Assembly: GCA_903854805.1 (NCBI GenBank)
Contig: CAINXK010000449.1
Location: 1 to 9,649, forward strand
DNA length: 9,649 bases
Source of the DNA: an uncultured Anaerolineae bacterium
GTDB lineage: Bacteria; Chloroflexota; Anaerolineae; Anaerolineales; Villigracilaceae
Direction: 5' to 3'
The position numbers and the translations under genes are program-made. The notes under the pieces are model-generated. The model was given only the letters and a program-made list of their open reading frames with translations, did not search any database and was not told the origin of the DNA. Positions 1-7,317 of this stretch are shown here, piece after piece. Numbering within the stretch: position 1 is the first letter of the stretch; the number at the start of each line of letters is the position of its first letter.

Positions 1-8
1 AGGTCTTA

Positions 9-34
9 TCCGCGAAAATCCGCGCTCGTCCGCG
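9..34. repeat. TCCGCG triplicate with 10-bp period
   Basis: TCCGCG occurs at 9-14, 19-24 and 29-34, exactly ten bases apart, separated by AAAA/AAAT-like and CTCG-like spacers. The pattern resembles short dispersed intergenic repeats of the type TCCGCGAAAATCCGCG that I recall from several bacterial genomes. That resemblance is from memory. The repeat may continue left of base 1. Confidence 0.5.
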
Positions 35-310
35 TCCAAATGGGCTTCTTGACAAACGATAAGCCCAACTAAGTATAACAATGACAAATCGAAGCGGCTG
101 CTTTGTCTAACCTACCATTACAGAATTCTTCATGAACAAAGCTATTCTTTGTGTTTTCTCACCCGGGGAAACAAACAGAGAAGAAATTATCTCTCGTGGA
201 TAACTTGCGAGGAAAACACATCAATTGTCTTACACTTGAGCACAAAAAACGGGATGACAAAGACACCAAGCAAGGTTCCGTAAGGTAATATAATTCTTTG
301 CGGTTCAGAC

Positions 311-333
311 AAAACCGTAGCTCAACGCTTCGG
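311..333 (-). terminator. Possible intrinsic terminator of the LacI-family gene
   Basis: Read on the minus strand from 333, CCGAAGC, a five-base loop (GTTGA) and GCTACGG form a 7-bp stem with one mismatch, followed by TTTT at 314-311 and then GTCT. It lies about 50 bases downstream of the regulator's stop codon. The stem is short and imperfect and the T-tract is only four long. A run of eight T just after the stop (minus strand, 385-378) has no GC-rich stem in front of it, so this is the better candidate. Confidence 0.35.
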
Positions 334-385
334 GTTCTCGACGATGAAGGCTTTGGCTTTGGAAACAAGTATGCTTGAAAAAAAA

Positions 386-1417
386 TTAGCTTTTTGGGGT
401 ACTCTCGCGCACCACCAATTCGGTCTTAAGTACCAGAACTTTCCCGGAAAACCGGGATTCCGTTCCCTCGATTTGTGCAAGGATGGTTTTGACCCCCAGA
501 ATGCCTAATTCGCGTAACGGATGAGTAACAGTCGTAAGACTGGGAGTGTAATAAGCCGATTCAACCAGATCATCAAAACCGATGATCGCCATGTCCTCTG
601 GTACTCGGATACCGTGCACATGGGTGTAATGCAACACGCCTAACGCCATCTGATCATTACTGACGAAGACTGCATCCATATCAGGAAACTTCTGGACCAG
701 CTCAGCAAAAGCCGATTCTCCGCTGGAAGATGACCAATTTCCCTGCGTCCAGCGCTGCTCATAATCATCCCCCACCGAGCTGAGCGCATCTTCCCAACCT
801 TGTTTGCGTTGGCGAGCCTCAAGCCAATCCAGCGGTCCGGTAATTAATCCTACCTTGTGCCTGCCAACTGAAAATAAATATTCCACTGCCCGGCGCGCGC
901 CACCATAATTATCCACGCTGGCAGTCGCGTAATTGGGAGTCGCCTGGCTTTTTAGAAAGATAATCGGTGGACAAAACGTGGGCAGTTGAGCCTGGGCAAT
1001 TTTTACGTTTTCTTTCAGCTCTGGAGCGGCGAAAATTATGCCTTCCACATGATGCGCAATCAACGATTCGATCACCTGGACAATATTCGATGTATCAAAA
1101 CGTGGTAATTCCTTGATCAAAAGAGCGTAACCAGAAGCTTCACATTGCTCAGTGATACCGTTCAAAGTCTGCGAAACACCGACATATTTCAACCCTGCAA
1201 TAATGACGCCCAGTGTATAACTGCGTTGCTGCACAAGACTGCGCGCCAAAGCGCTTGGCTGATACCCCATTTCAGCAATAGCTTTTTCAACCGCTTCCCT
1301 GGTATCAGGCGAAACATCTGGACGATTATTGATCACGCGCGAGACTGTTTGCGTGGAGACATTGCACATTTTAGCAATATCTTTAATGGTGACCTTTTGT
1401 AAACGTTGGATTGCCAT
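386..1417 (-). CDS. LacI-family transcriptional regulator, probable repressor of the arabinose genes
   Basis: A DNA-binding repressor of the LacI/GalR family, 343 residues from the chosen start, which is normal for the family. The helix-turn-helix is at about residues 10-30 (TIKDIAKMCNVSTQTVSRV), followed by the hinge helix near 52-62 (YQPSALARSL) that usually inserts into the central CpG of the operator. The rest is a periplasmic-binding-protein-like effector domain, with DNYGGARRA near 169, SNDQMALG near 253, GFDD at 280-283 and a typical LVVREST end. An in-frame ATG exists 12 codons upstream at 1453. I reject it because a good leftward promoter has its -10 at 1461-1456, so the transcript should begin near 1449, inside that extension. 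The preferred ATG at 1417 has only a weak GGAA upstream. The gene diverges from the dehydrogenase-araB genes, which suggests it controls them. The effector is probably a pentose or a phosphate of it, but this is inferred from context only. Confidence 0.9.
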   Translation of the reverse strand: MAIQRLQKVTIKDIAKMCNVSTQTVSRVINNRPDVSPDTREAVEKAIAEMGYQPSALARSLVQQRSYTLGVIIAGLKYVGVSQTLNGITEQCEASGYALLIKELPRFDTSNIVQVIESLIAHHVEGIIFAAPELKENVKIAQAQLPTFCPPIIFLKSQATPNYATASVDNYGGARRAVEYLFSVGRHKVGLITGPLDWLEARQRKQGWEDALSSVGDDYEQRWTQGNWSSSSGESAFAELVQKFPDMDAVFVSNDQMALGVLHYTHVHGIRVPEDMAIIGFDDLVESAYYTPSLTTVTHPLRELGILGVKTILAQIEGTESRFSGKVLVLKTELVVRESTPKS

Positions 1418-1445
1418 AGGATTCCAGGGGAATAGGCTAAAAAAC

Positions 1446-1474
1446 TTGTACATTGATTATACCTTTGTTATAAT
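1446..1474 (+). promoter_or_regulatory. Rightward promoter for the dehydrogenase-araB operon
   Basis: A perfect -10 hexamer TATAAT at 1469-1474 lies 17 bases after TTGTAC at 1446-1451, which matches TTGACA at three of six positions. The predicted start of transcription is near 1481, giving a leader of about 50 bases before the dehydrogenase ATG at 1533. It overlaps the leftward regulator promoter. Confidence 0.55.
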
Positions 1475-1484
1475 GATTTGTGAA
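1456..1484 (-). promoter_or_regulatory. Leftward promoter for the LacI-family regulator
   Basis: On the minus strand TTCACA (1484-1479, five of six matches to TTGACA) is followed after exactly 17 bases by TATAAT (1461-1456). The predicted transcript start is near 1449. This excludes the upstream ATG at 1453 and supports ATG 1417, with a leader of about 30 bases. The -35 touches the putative operator, which would fit autoregulation. Confidence 0.6.
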
Positions 1485-1503
1485 CGATAACGGGAACGCT
1501 AAC
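1482..1503. promoter_or_regulatory. Putative tandem operator for the LacI-family regulator
   Basis: GAACGATAAC (1482-1491) and GAACGCTAAC (1494-1503) are direct repeats 12 bp apart, differing at one base. Each carries the CG step that LacI-family hinge helices usually contact. Neither copy is a good palindrome alone, which is unusual for the family. The position fits repression: the element sits at the predicted rightward transcription start and touches the -35 of the leftward promoter. Assignment to this regulator is inferred from location. Confidence 0.45.
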
Positions 1504-1532
1504 ATTCTATATTTGGTTAAAATATTGCCTAA

Positions 1533-2528
1533 ATGATAACTCTCCGACTGCACGGGCCTCGGGATCTACGGCTGCATGATGAACCTGAACCTGTTCCATG
1601 CGCAGGCCAACAACTGCTCAAACTCAATTCGGTAGGTATCTGTGGGTCCGATTTGCATTGGTTCAACGAACAAGGTATTGGCGATGCGCGCCTGGCCGCC
1701 CCACTTATCCTGGGTCACGAGTTTTCAGCCAGCACCCAAAACGGAGAACGCGTGGCTGTTGAACCAGCTATCCCTTGTGGAAGCTGTGAATATTGCTTGC
1801 GCGGCCATCCAAACCTGTGCCCCACGGTTATTTTTGCCGGACACGGCGGGCAGGATGGCGCCCTGCGCGAGTTTATGGCCTGGGATGAAAAATGCCTGTT
1901 CCGCATTCCAGATTCAATATCGAATGATGATGGCGCCATGCTGGAGCCGCTGGGCGTAGCCATCCACGCGCTTGACCTGGCCCATCTGCGAACCGGAATG
2001 ACTGTTGGGATCATTGGCTGTGGGCCAATCGGTTTGTTGATCTTGCAGTTGGTAAAACTTTCGGGAGCGACCAATATTATCGCCACGGATATTCTCCAAC
2101 ATCGGGTGGACGCCGCCCGCGCCCTTGGAGCCCAGCATGCTATCCTTGCCGAAGACCAGCGTGGAACAGATTTAATCCTGGCAGCCAGCGCAGGTCGCGG
2201 CTTGGATGTTGTCTTCGAAGTGGCTGGCAACCAGAACGCAGTTGAAGCCGCCGTCGATACAGTCATCCCTGGCGGAAAACTGATCCTGGTTGGCATTCCA
2301 TCTGATGACAAAACCTCCTTCCCAGCTTCCGTGGCGCGCCGCAAAGGCCTGACCATCAAGTTGGTTCGCCGCATGAAACTCACCTATCCACGCGCAATCG
2401 ACCTGGTTACAAGCGGCCAAGTCGATGTGCGTTCGCTCATAACTCATCGATTTCGCTTGGAGCAAGCTGCCGAAGCCTTTGAAACTGCGCAACGGCGCGA
2501 AGGTCTCAAAATTATGATCCAAATCTAG
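1533..2528 (+). CDS. Zinc-dependent MDR dehydrogenase, sorbitol/L-iditol/pentitol dehydrogenase-like
   Basis: A medium-chain dehydrogenase/reductase of 331 residues, slightly shorter than typical sorbitol dehydrogenases. It should oxidise a secondary alcohol of a polyol to the ketose, or run in reverse, in the cytoplasm. Catalytic zinc ligands are visible as C37 (GICGSD), H62-E63 (GHE) and E138 (LEPLG). The structural zinc lobe has C82, C85, C88 and C96. The Rossmann motif GCGPIG is at 162-167, and D186 at the end of the second strand (IIATD) points to NAD+ over NADP+. An in-frame TAA immediately precedes ATG 1533, so the start cannot lie further upstream, yet no Shine-Dalgarno is visible. 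The stop codon overlaps the araB ribosome site, so the two are translated together. A pentitol such as L-arabinitol or ribitol is a reasonable substrate from context. L-threonine or other alcohol dehydrogenase activity cannot be excluded. Confidence 0.88.
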   Translation: MITLRLHGPRDLRLHDEPEPVPCAGQQLLKLNSVGICGSDLHWFNEQGIGDARLAAPLILGHEFSASTQNGERVAVEPAIPCGSCEYCLRGHPNLCPTVIFAGHGGQDGALREFMAWDEKCLFRIPDSISNDDGAMLEPLGVAIHALDLAHLRTGMTVGIIGCGPIGLLILQLVKLSGATNIIATDILQHRVDAARALGAQHAILAEDQRGTDLILAASAGRGLDVVFEVAGNQNAVEAAVDTVIPGGKLILVGIPSDDKTSFPASVARRKGLTIKLVRRMKLTYPRAIDLVTSGQVDVRSLITHRFRLEQAAEAFETAQRREGLKIMIQI

Positions 2529-2532
2529 GAGG
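2527..2532 (+). promoter_or_regulatory. araB ribosome binding site overlapping the preceding stop codon
   Basis: AGGAGG, a full-strength Shine-Dalgarno, shares its first two bases with the TAG stop (2526-2528) of the dehydrogenase and lies four bases before ATG 2537. It fixes the araB start and implies translational coupling. Confidence 0.85.
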
Positions 2533-2536
2533 CGTT

Positions 2537-4207
2537 ATGGCAAAGTACACAATTGGTGTAGATTTCGGGACAGAATCAGGTCGTTCGATGTTGGTGGATG
2601 TTTCCGATGGTCGCGAAGTAGCCACGGCTGTCTACCAATATTCGAATTCAGTTATCGACGAACGCCTGCCAGAAAGTGGCGTGCGCCTGGAACCGGACTG
2701 GGCGCTTCAGGACCCCCAGGATTACATCCGGACCTTTCAAATCACCATCCCTGCCGTCTTAAAGCAATCCGGGGTTGATCCCGCGGACGTGATTGGAATC
2801 GGGGTTGACTTCACAGCCTGTACTATGCTGCCGACCAAGGCAGATGGCACTCCCTTATGTTGGCTGCCTGAATTCCGCGCAAAACCACACGCCTGGGTAA
2901 AGCTTTGGAAACACCATGCTGCCCAGCCTGAAGCCGATACAATCAATGAAACTGCGCGCGCCATGGGAGAAACCTGGCTTGAACGTTATGGCGGCAAGGT
3001 TTCATCCGAATGGTTTTTCTCAAAAGCCCTGCAGATTGCAAACGAGGCGCCAGAGATCTATGCCGCCGCCGACCGCCTGCTAGAAGCCGCCGATTGGGTA
3101 ATCTGGCAGTTGACTGGTGTGGAAACTCGCAACAGCTGCACCGCCGGCTACAAGGCCTTATGGTCAAAACGCGAAGGTTTTCCAAGCAAAGCTTATTTCG
3201 CCGCACTCAACCCCCTGCTCGAAAATGTCATTGACGAAAAGATGACCCGCAATATCAGCCCGATTGGCGATAAGGCCGGTGGTCTCACAGCCCAGGCTGC
3301 CCAGTGGACCGGGCTCAAACCAGGCACGGCCGTAGCCGTCGCCAATGTGGATGCACATGTGGCCGTCCCCGCCACCACCGTGGTGGAACCAGGCCGCATG
3401 GTAATGATCATGGGCACATCCACCTGCCACATGGTTCTGGGCACGGAAGAACACCTTGTGCCCGGCATTTGCGGGTACGTGGAAGACGGCATTCTGCCCG
3501 GTTTGTTTGGCTACGAGGCCGGGCAATCCTGTGTTGGCGATCATTTCGCCTGGTTTACAGAAAACTGCGTACCCGGCTCTTATGAACGCGAAGCCGAAAA
3601 GCGCGGTATCAATATCCACCAACTGCTGGAAGAAAAGGCCGCCATGCTCAAACCGGGCGAGAGTGGTCTGTTAGCCCTGGATTGGTGGAATGGCAACCGC
3701 TCTGTGCTGGTGGATGCAGATCTGACCGGTCTATTGATTGGGGCGACACTCCTGACCCGACCAGAAGAAATTTACCGGGCCCTGATCGAAGCGACAGCCT
3801 ATGGAACGCGGGTCATCGTGGAAGCTCTCGAGAATAACGGTGTCCCAGTCACCGAGCTGGTGGCCTGTGGCGGGCTGCCGGAAAAGAACAAACTGCTGAT
3901 GCAGATCTACGCAGATGTAACCGGTCGTGAGTTCAAGGTCTCCGCCTCCGGTCAAACACCTGCGCTGGGTTCTGCCATGTTTGGTGCTGTAGCAGCTGGC
4001 AAGGCTGCCGGTGGCTACGACCAGATCCATGCTGCCGCCGCCCAAATGAGCAGACTAAAAGACGAAACTTTCAAACCCAACCTGCAGGCCAAACAGGTCT
4101 ACGACAAACTCTTCAACGAATACATCGCCCTGCATGATTATTTTGGCCGTGGTGAGAATGACGTGATGAAGCGTCTCAAGCATATCAAGGCTGAAGCAAA
4201 GAAGTAA
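2537..4207 (+). CDS. araB: L-ribulokinase (FGGY family)
   Basis: ATP-dependent kinase that phosphorylates L-ribulose to L-ribulose 5-phosphate, the second step of the isomerase route of L-arabinose breakdown. At 556 residues it matches the usual ribulokinase length (about 555-570). The FGGY N-terminal domain opens with [11 protein letters not shown] at residues 7-17. [10 protein letters not shown] at 90-99 and NVDAHVAVP at 270-278 follow; D272 is the likely catalytic base. The C-terminal domain carries MGTSTCHM at 292-299 (ATP site), GYEAGQS at 325-331, and the late ACGGLPEKN and [11 protein letters not shown] blocks typical of ribulokinases. The reading frame is intact. It starts eight bases after the dehydrogenase stop and is followed by a large inverted repeat and a 387-base gap before araA. 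Family knowledge: ribulokinases accept several 2-ketopentoses and some pentitols, so the neighbouring dehydrogenase may widen the substrates entering here. Confidence 0.96.
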   Translation: MAKYTIGVDFGTESGRSMLVDVSDGREVATAVYQYSNSVIDERLPESGVRLEPDWALQDPQDYIRTFQITIPAVLKQSGVDPADVIGIGVDFTACTMLPTKADGTPLCWLPEFRAKPHAWVKLWKHHAAQPEADTINETARAMGETWLERYGGKVSSEWFFSKALQIANEAPEIYAAADRLLEAADWVIWQLTGVETRNSCTAGYKALWSKREGFPSKAYFAALNPLLENVIDEKMTRNISPIGDKAGGLTAQAAQWTGLKPGTAVAVANVDAHVAVPATTVVEPGRMVMIMGTSTCHMVLGTEEHLVPGICGYVEDGILPGLFGYEAGQSCVGDHFAWFTENCVPGSYEREAEKRGINIHQLLEEKAAMLKPGESGLLALDWWNGNRSVLVDADLTGLLIGATLLTRPEEIYRALIEATAYGTRVIVEALENNGVPVTELVACGGLPEKNKLLMQIYADVTGREFKVSASGQTPALGSAMFGAVAAGKAAGGYDQIHAAAAQMSRLKDETFKPNLQAKQVYDKLFNEYIALHDYFGRGENDVMKRLKHIKAEAKK

Positions 4208-4222
4208 TCCATCTCAACGAAC

Positions 4223-4270
4223 CAAACGCTGGCATGCTCAAGAGTCAACACCAGAACATGCCAGCGTTTG
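4223..4270 (+). terminator. Perfect 14-bp inverted repeat downstream of araB (terminator or operator pair)
   Basis: CAAACGCTGGCATG (4223-4236) and CATGCCAGCGTTTG (4257-4270) are exact reverse complements separated by 20 bases. In RNA this makes a 14-bp stem 16 bases after the araB stop. There is no T-tract, because ctcaaacc follows, so it is not a classical intrinsic terminator. It may instead protect or attenuate the araB message. The arms resemble one half of the putative operator near 1495 (AACGCTGGCAT against AACGCTAACAT), so a protein-binding role is possible. Confidence 0.5.
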
Positions 4271-4465
4271 CTCAAACCTACCCGAGCCGAACCTGATTTT
4301 TACATGGGCAAGTGAAAACAAAGTATTTATTTACGGCACCTTCCTGGGCGCCTTTATCATCTTGATATTGCCGCTCTAACGCAAAATAATCGCTGGGCTT
4401 TCCCGCATCGTGCACGGATTGCCGTCCACAAACTATCATTCTTCTGTGTCCGACTCCCTGGCGAG

Positions 4466-4494
4466 TTAGCACAAAACAACCTGAAAAATAAATT
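4466..4494 (+). promoter_or_regulatory. Weak candidate promoter for araA
   Basis: TTAGCA (4466-4471, four of six matches to the -35 consensus) lies 17 bases before TAAATT (4489-4494, four of six). It would give a leader of about 95 bases. The long gap and the upstream hairpin make a separate araA promoter reasonable, but this sequence is only a modest match in AT-rich DNA. Confidence 0.25.
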
Positions 4495-4594
4495 ATCTTT
4501 TACCTGTGTCATTTCTAGCCATTACAGGAAAACAAAATCATCCACCTGCCTGCTTCCGCCTTGCGAAAATAGGCAAATTGAAGGAGTAATACTA

Positions 4595-6100
4595 ATGATC
4601 AACCTGAAAAAAAATGAAGTCTGGTTTGTAACCGGGAGTCAACATTTGTATGGCCCGAAGACCCTTGAACAGGTTGCCGAACACTCGCGTGAGATTGCAG
4701 CCTTTCTGAACGCGTCAGCTCAAATCCCGGTCACGATCGTATTCAAACCAGTGCTCACCACCCCAGAAGCCATCCGTGAGCTGTGCCTGGATGCCAATAC
4801 ATCCAAAAATTGCATCGGCTTGATCACCTGGATGCATACTTTCTCCCCCGCCAAAATGTGGATCGGCGGACTAACCCAGCTGAAGAAACCGTTCTTGCAC
4901 CTGCACACGCAGTACAATCGCGAAATCCCCTGGTCCGAAATTGACATGAACTTTATGAATCTAAACCAGGCCGCCCATGGCGACCGGGAGTTCGGGTTTA
5001 TTGGCAGCCGCCTGCGTCTAAACCGCAAGGTGGTCGTCGGGTTCTGGCGGGATGAAGACGTTCAGAACGGGATTGGTGTCTGGACTCGCGCAGCCAGCGC
5101 CTGGGCCGACGCCCAGGGCGGAAAAGTTGCCCGCTTTGGCGACAATATGCGCGATGTGGCTGTCACCGAAGGTGACAAGGTTGAAGCCCAGATCAGGCTC
5201 GGTTACGATGTCTACGGCTACGGGGTGGGCGACCTGGTGAAGGTTATCAACCAGGCCAGCGATGCAGATATCGACAAGCTCGTCCAGCAATACATGGATG
5301 AGTATGAGGTCGCTCCGGCCCTCAAACCCGGTGGCGAACGCAATACTTCCCTGCGTGAAGGCGCGCGCATCGAGATCGGCCTGCGCAACTTCCTGTCCGC
5401 AGGAAACTTCACGGCTTTTACAACCACCTTTGAAGACCTGCACGGTCTGGCACAGCTGCCCGGCATGGCTGTCCAACGCCTGATGCGCGATGGTTATGGC
5501 TTCGGCGCGGAAGGTGACTGGAAGACATCCGCCCTGGTACGCGCCATGAAGGTCATGAGCGCCGGGATGCAAGGCGGCGTAAGCTTCATGGAAGATTACA
5601 CCTATCACTTCAGCGCTTCTGGCGACAAAGTGCTGGGTGCACACATGCTCGAAATATGTGAATCGATCGCCTCCAACAAACCGAAATTGGAAATCCTGCC
5701 GCTCTCCATCGGCGGTAAAGCCGACCCGGTCCGCCTGATCTTCGACTCAAACACCGGCCCTGCCATTGGCGCATCCATCATGGATATGGGCCAACGCTTC
5801 CGCATGGTAGCCAATGTTGTCGATGTGGTTCCGACCGATGCCCCGCTGCCCAAATTACCCGTGGCTCGTGCCTTCTGGCTGCCGCGTCCCAACCTCAAGA
5901 CCGCTGCTGCCGCCTGGATCTATGCCGGTGGCGCACACCACACCAGCTTCAGCTACTCTGTAACGGCCGAACATCTCCAAGATTTTGCCGATATAGCCGG
6001 GATTGAATTCCTGCTGATCGACGAAAACACCAGGCTGTCTGAGTTCCGCGATAAGCTGCGTTGGAATGACCTTTACTATCATCTGTCCAAAGGCCTTTAG
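4595..6100 (+). CDS. araA: L-arabinose isomerase
   Basis: Cytoplasmic, manganese-dependent enzyme that interconverts L-arabinose and L-ribulose, the first step of the pathway that AraB continues. The 501 residues match the E. coli enzyme (500) almost exactly. The N-terminus has the family opening [12 protein letters not shown] (9-20). Metal and active-site residues fall at the expected places: E306 in [11 protein letters not shown]333 in [10 protein letters not shown]350 in LGAHMLE, and the H448-H449 pair in GGAHHT (equivalent of E. coli H450). The LHLHTQYNR block near 101-109 and [12 protein letters not shown] near 122-133 are also typical. AAGGAG at 4581-4586, eight bases before the ATG, supports the start. 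A strong terminator follows directly, so araA can be expressed apart from the downstream reductase. Many such isomerases also act slowly on D-galactose. The frame is intact and the identification firm. Confidence 0.97.
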   Translation: MINLKKNEVWFVTGSQHLYGPKTLEQVAEHSREIAAFLNASAQIPVTIVFKPVLTTPEAIRELCLDANTSKNCIGLITWMHTFSPAKMWIGGLTQLKKPFLHLHTQYNREIPWSEIDMNFMNLNQAAHGDREFGFIGSRLRLNRKVVVGFWRDEDVQNGIGVWTRAASAWADAQGGKVARFGDNMRDVAVTEGDKVEAQIRLGYDVYGYGVGDLVKVINQASDADIDKLVQQYMDEYEVAPALKPGGERNTSLREGARIEIGLRNFLSAGNFTAFTTTFEDLHGLAQLPGMAVQRLMRDGYGFGAEGDWKTSALVRAMKVMSAGMQGGVSFMEDYTYHFSASGDKVLGAHMLEICESIASNKPKLEILPLSIGGKADPVRLIFDSNTGPAIGASIMDMGQRFRMVANVVDVVPTDAPLPKLPVARAFWLPRPNLKTAAAAWIYAGGAHHTSFSYSVTAEHLQDFADIAGIEFLLIDENTRLSEFRDKLRWNDLYYHLSKGL

Positions 6101-6126
6101 GCTGGCGTGACATCCTCCTTGGACTG

Positions 6127-6166
6127 CAATCTCCTCTGTCATTATGCACAGAGGAGGTTGTATTTT
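6127..6166 (+). terminator. Intrinsic terminator after araA
   Basis: CAATCTCCTCTGT (6127-6139), an eight-base loop and ACAGAGGAGGTTG (6148-6160) form a 13-bp stem with one T-G wobble, followed by TATTTT. It begins 26 bases past the araA stop. An ATG at 6144 lies inside the loop and is not a credible gene start. Confidence 0.85.
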
Positions 6167-6195
6167 CCCGGATGGCAGCAGTAAAATTGATTCAT

Positions 6196-6200
6196 GGGAG
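6196..6200 (+). promoter_or_regulatory. Ribosome binding site fixing the aldo/keto reductase start
   Basis: GGGAG lies six bases before ATG 6207. The alternative in-frame ATG at 6144 sits inside the araA terminator hairpin and would add 21 residues with no family similarity, so 6207 is the start. Confidence 0.8.
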
Positions 6201-6206
6201 ATTTCT

Positions 6207-7190
6207 ATGCAATATCGCGAACTTGGACGTACCGGTTGGAAGGTATCAACAGTTTCTTTTGGCGCCTGGGCCATTGGCGGCTCCTGGGGCAGCGTGGACG
6301 ACCGCGATTCGCTGGCAGCCCTGAACCGCTCGATTGATCTGGGTGTCAACCTGATCGATACCGCCGATGTATATGGCGATGGGCGCTCGGAGCGCCTGGT
6401 GGCGCAGCTGCGCAAGCAACGCCACGAAACCATCTACGTGGCAACCAAGGCTGGCCGTCGCTTGGATCCACACCTTGCCAAAGGCTATAACCGCGAAAAC
6501 CTGAATGCTTTCGTAGAACGCAGCCTGAAAAATCTTGATGTCGAAGCCATCGACCTGCTGCAACTGCATTGCCCACCGAGCGAAGTCTACTATATGCCTG
6601 AAACCTTTGGAGTCCTGGATGACATGGTCCAGGCTGGCAAGCTGCGTCATTACGGCGTCAGCGTAGAAAAGGTGGAGGAAGCTCTCAAAGCAATCGAATA
6701 CCCCAACGTGCAAACCGTGCAGATTGTTTTCAACATCTTCCGCCAACGCCCGGCTGAGTTATTTTTCGCAGAAGCAGCCCGCCGCAAAATCGGCATCCTG
6801 GCCCGCGTCCCGCTCGCCAGCGGTTTATTATCCGGCAAACTCAGCCTCAAATCCAGCTTTGAAACCGACGACCACCGCGCATTTAATCGTCATGGCGAAG
6901 CCTTCGACCGCGGCGAAACCTTCTCTGGTGTCGACTACGAAACCGGGCTGAAAGCTGTGGAAGAATTGCGCGCGCATGTTCCCGCAGGCTGGAGCATGCC
7001 ACAGTTTGCCCTGCGCTGGATTCTGATGTTCGAGGCAGTCACCTGTGCCATTCCCGGCGCAAAGAATCCGGCCCAGGCCGAAGATAATATCAAATCTGCT
7101 GACCTGCCCGGTTTGGACGCCCTCACAATGGGCAAAATCCGTGCCCTTTATGATGAGCGCATCCGTGGACTGGTCCAGCATTACTGGTAA
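6207..7190 (+). CDS. Aldo/keto reductase
   Basis: NAD(P)H-dependent oxidoreductase with a TIM-barrel fold, 327 residues, the usual length. The protein begins MQYRELGRTGWKVSTVSFG, the classic family N-terminus. The catalytic tetrad is complete: D51 and Y56 in NLIDTADVYG, K81 in VATKAG, H121 in LLQLHCP. The cofactor phosphate-binding end is visible as AIPGAKNPAQAEDN near 281-294. Family knowledge: members of this branch reduce sugar or other aldehydes and ketones, or oxidise aldoses at C1; the sequence does not tell me the substrate. It follows the araA terminator by about 40 bases and so probably has its own weak promoter or read-through. The place next to araA suggests a pentose or sugar-derived aldehyde. 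Frame intact, with no unusual features. Confidence 0.9.
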   Translation: MQYRELGRTGWKVSTVSFGAWAIGGSWGSVDDRDSLAALNRSIDLGVNLIDTADVYGDGRSERLVAQLRKQRHETIYVATKAGRRLDPHLAKGYNRENLNAFVERSLKNLDVEAIDLLQLHCPPSEVYYMPETFGVLDDMVQAGKLRHYGVSVEKVEEALKAIEYPNVQTVQIVFNIFRQRPAELFFAEAARRKIGILARVPLASGLLSGKLSLKSSFETDDHRAFNRHGEAFDRGETFSGVDYETGLKAVEELRAHVPAGWSMPQFALRWILMFEAVTCAIPGAKNPAQAEDNIKSADLPGLDALTMGKIRALYDERIRGLVQHYW

Positions 7191-7252
7191 TCCCCTGTCC
7201 GCGCCCAGTATTGAGCATTACACTTGGCATTAATTCGCACAGGTGCAACGGC

Positions 7253-7280
7253 TTCAGATCACAATCCAGGCTTTTATGAT
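7253..7280 (+). promoter_or_regulatory. Candidate promoter for the Gfo/Idh/MocA gene
   Basis: TTCAGA (7253-7258, four of six) and TATGAT (7275-7280, five of six) are spaced by 16 bases. The predicted start of transcription is near 7287, about 30 bases before ATG 7318. Its place in the 127-base gap after the reductase is right for a gene promoter, but the -35 is mediocre. Confidence 0.35.
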
Positions 7281-7317
7281 CCACCATATTTTCCAACGAC
7301 CCTAAAGAGGAAATCTT

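Larger units (their letters stand above)
1..385. other. Non-coding left flank, no convincing gene
   Basis: This stretch is visibly AT-richer than the genes to its right. I found no reading frame with a Shine-Dalgarno site and protein-like composition. The longest frame, on the minus strand at about 159-368, gives a low-complexity Ser/Arg/Phe-rich peptide with no recognisable family and is most likely chance. The stretch holds a short TCCGCG repeat at 9-34, a weak hairpin around 136-151, and a possible leftward terminator at 311-333 for the regulator gene. Any gene upstream of base 1 is outside the window. Confidence 0.6.
4208..4594. other. araB-araA intergenic region
   Basis: This 387-base gap is long for an operon of this kind. 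It holds the perfect inverted repeat at 4223-4270, a weak rightward promoter candidate at 4466-4494 and the araA ribosome site AAGGAG at 4581-4586. A 64-codon leftward frame (4278-4472) has no recognisable family and no good start signal, so I treat it as chance. I see no araD fragment here. Confidence 0.6.

Noticed and set aside
49..79. Rightward promoter-like TTGACA ... TATAAC
   Set aside because: The -35 is perfect, but the spacing is 18-19 bases and no rightward gene follows; the next gene runs the other way.
136..151. Hairpin ACAAAG-CTATT-CTTTGT followed by GTTTTC, as a terminator of an upstream gene
   Set aside because: Only two G-C pairs in a 6-bp stem and a mixed tail; too weak to call.
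132..203. Small rightward frame MNKAILCVFSPGE of 23 codons
   Set aside because: No Shine-Dalgarno, very short, and no supporting context.
159..368. 69-codon leftward reading frame
   Set aside because: Low-complexity Ser/Arg/Phe-rich peptide, no ribosome site, no family resemblance; it overlaps a plausible terminator for the regulator.
1715..2383. Long leftward frame (222 codons) opposite the dehydrogenase
   Set aside because: Antisense shadow of a gene with complete catalytic motifs; composition is Ser/Arg/Pro-rich and matches no family.
4278..4472. 64-codon leftward frame in the araB-araA gap
   Set aside because: No family resemblance, no ribosome site, and it lies among regulatory-type sequence; chance is more likely.
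6158..6187. Promoter TTGTAT ... TAAAAT for the aldo/keto reductase
   Set aside because: Three of six -35 matches, 18-base spacing, and the -35 lies within the terminator stem and tail; not strong enough to list as a feature.
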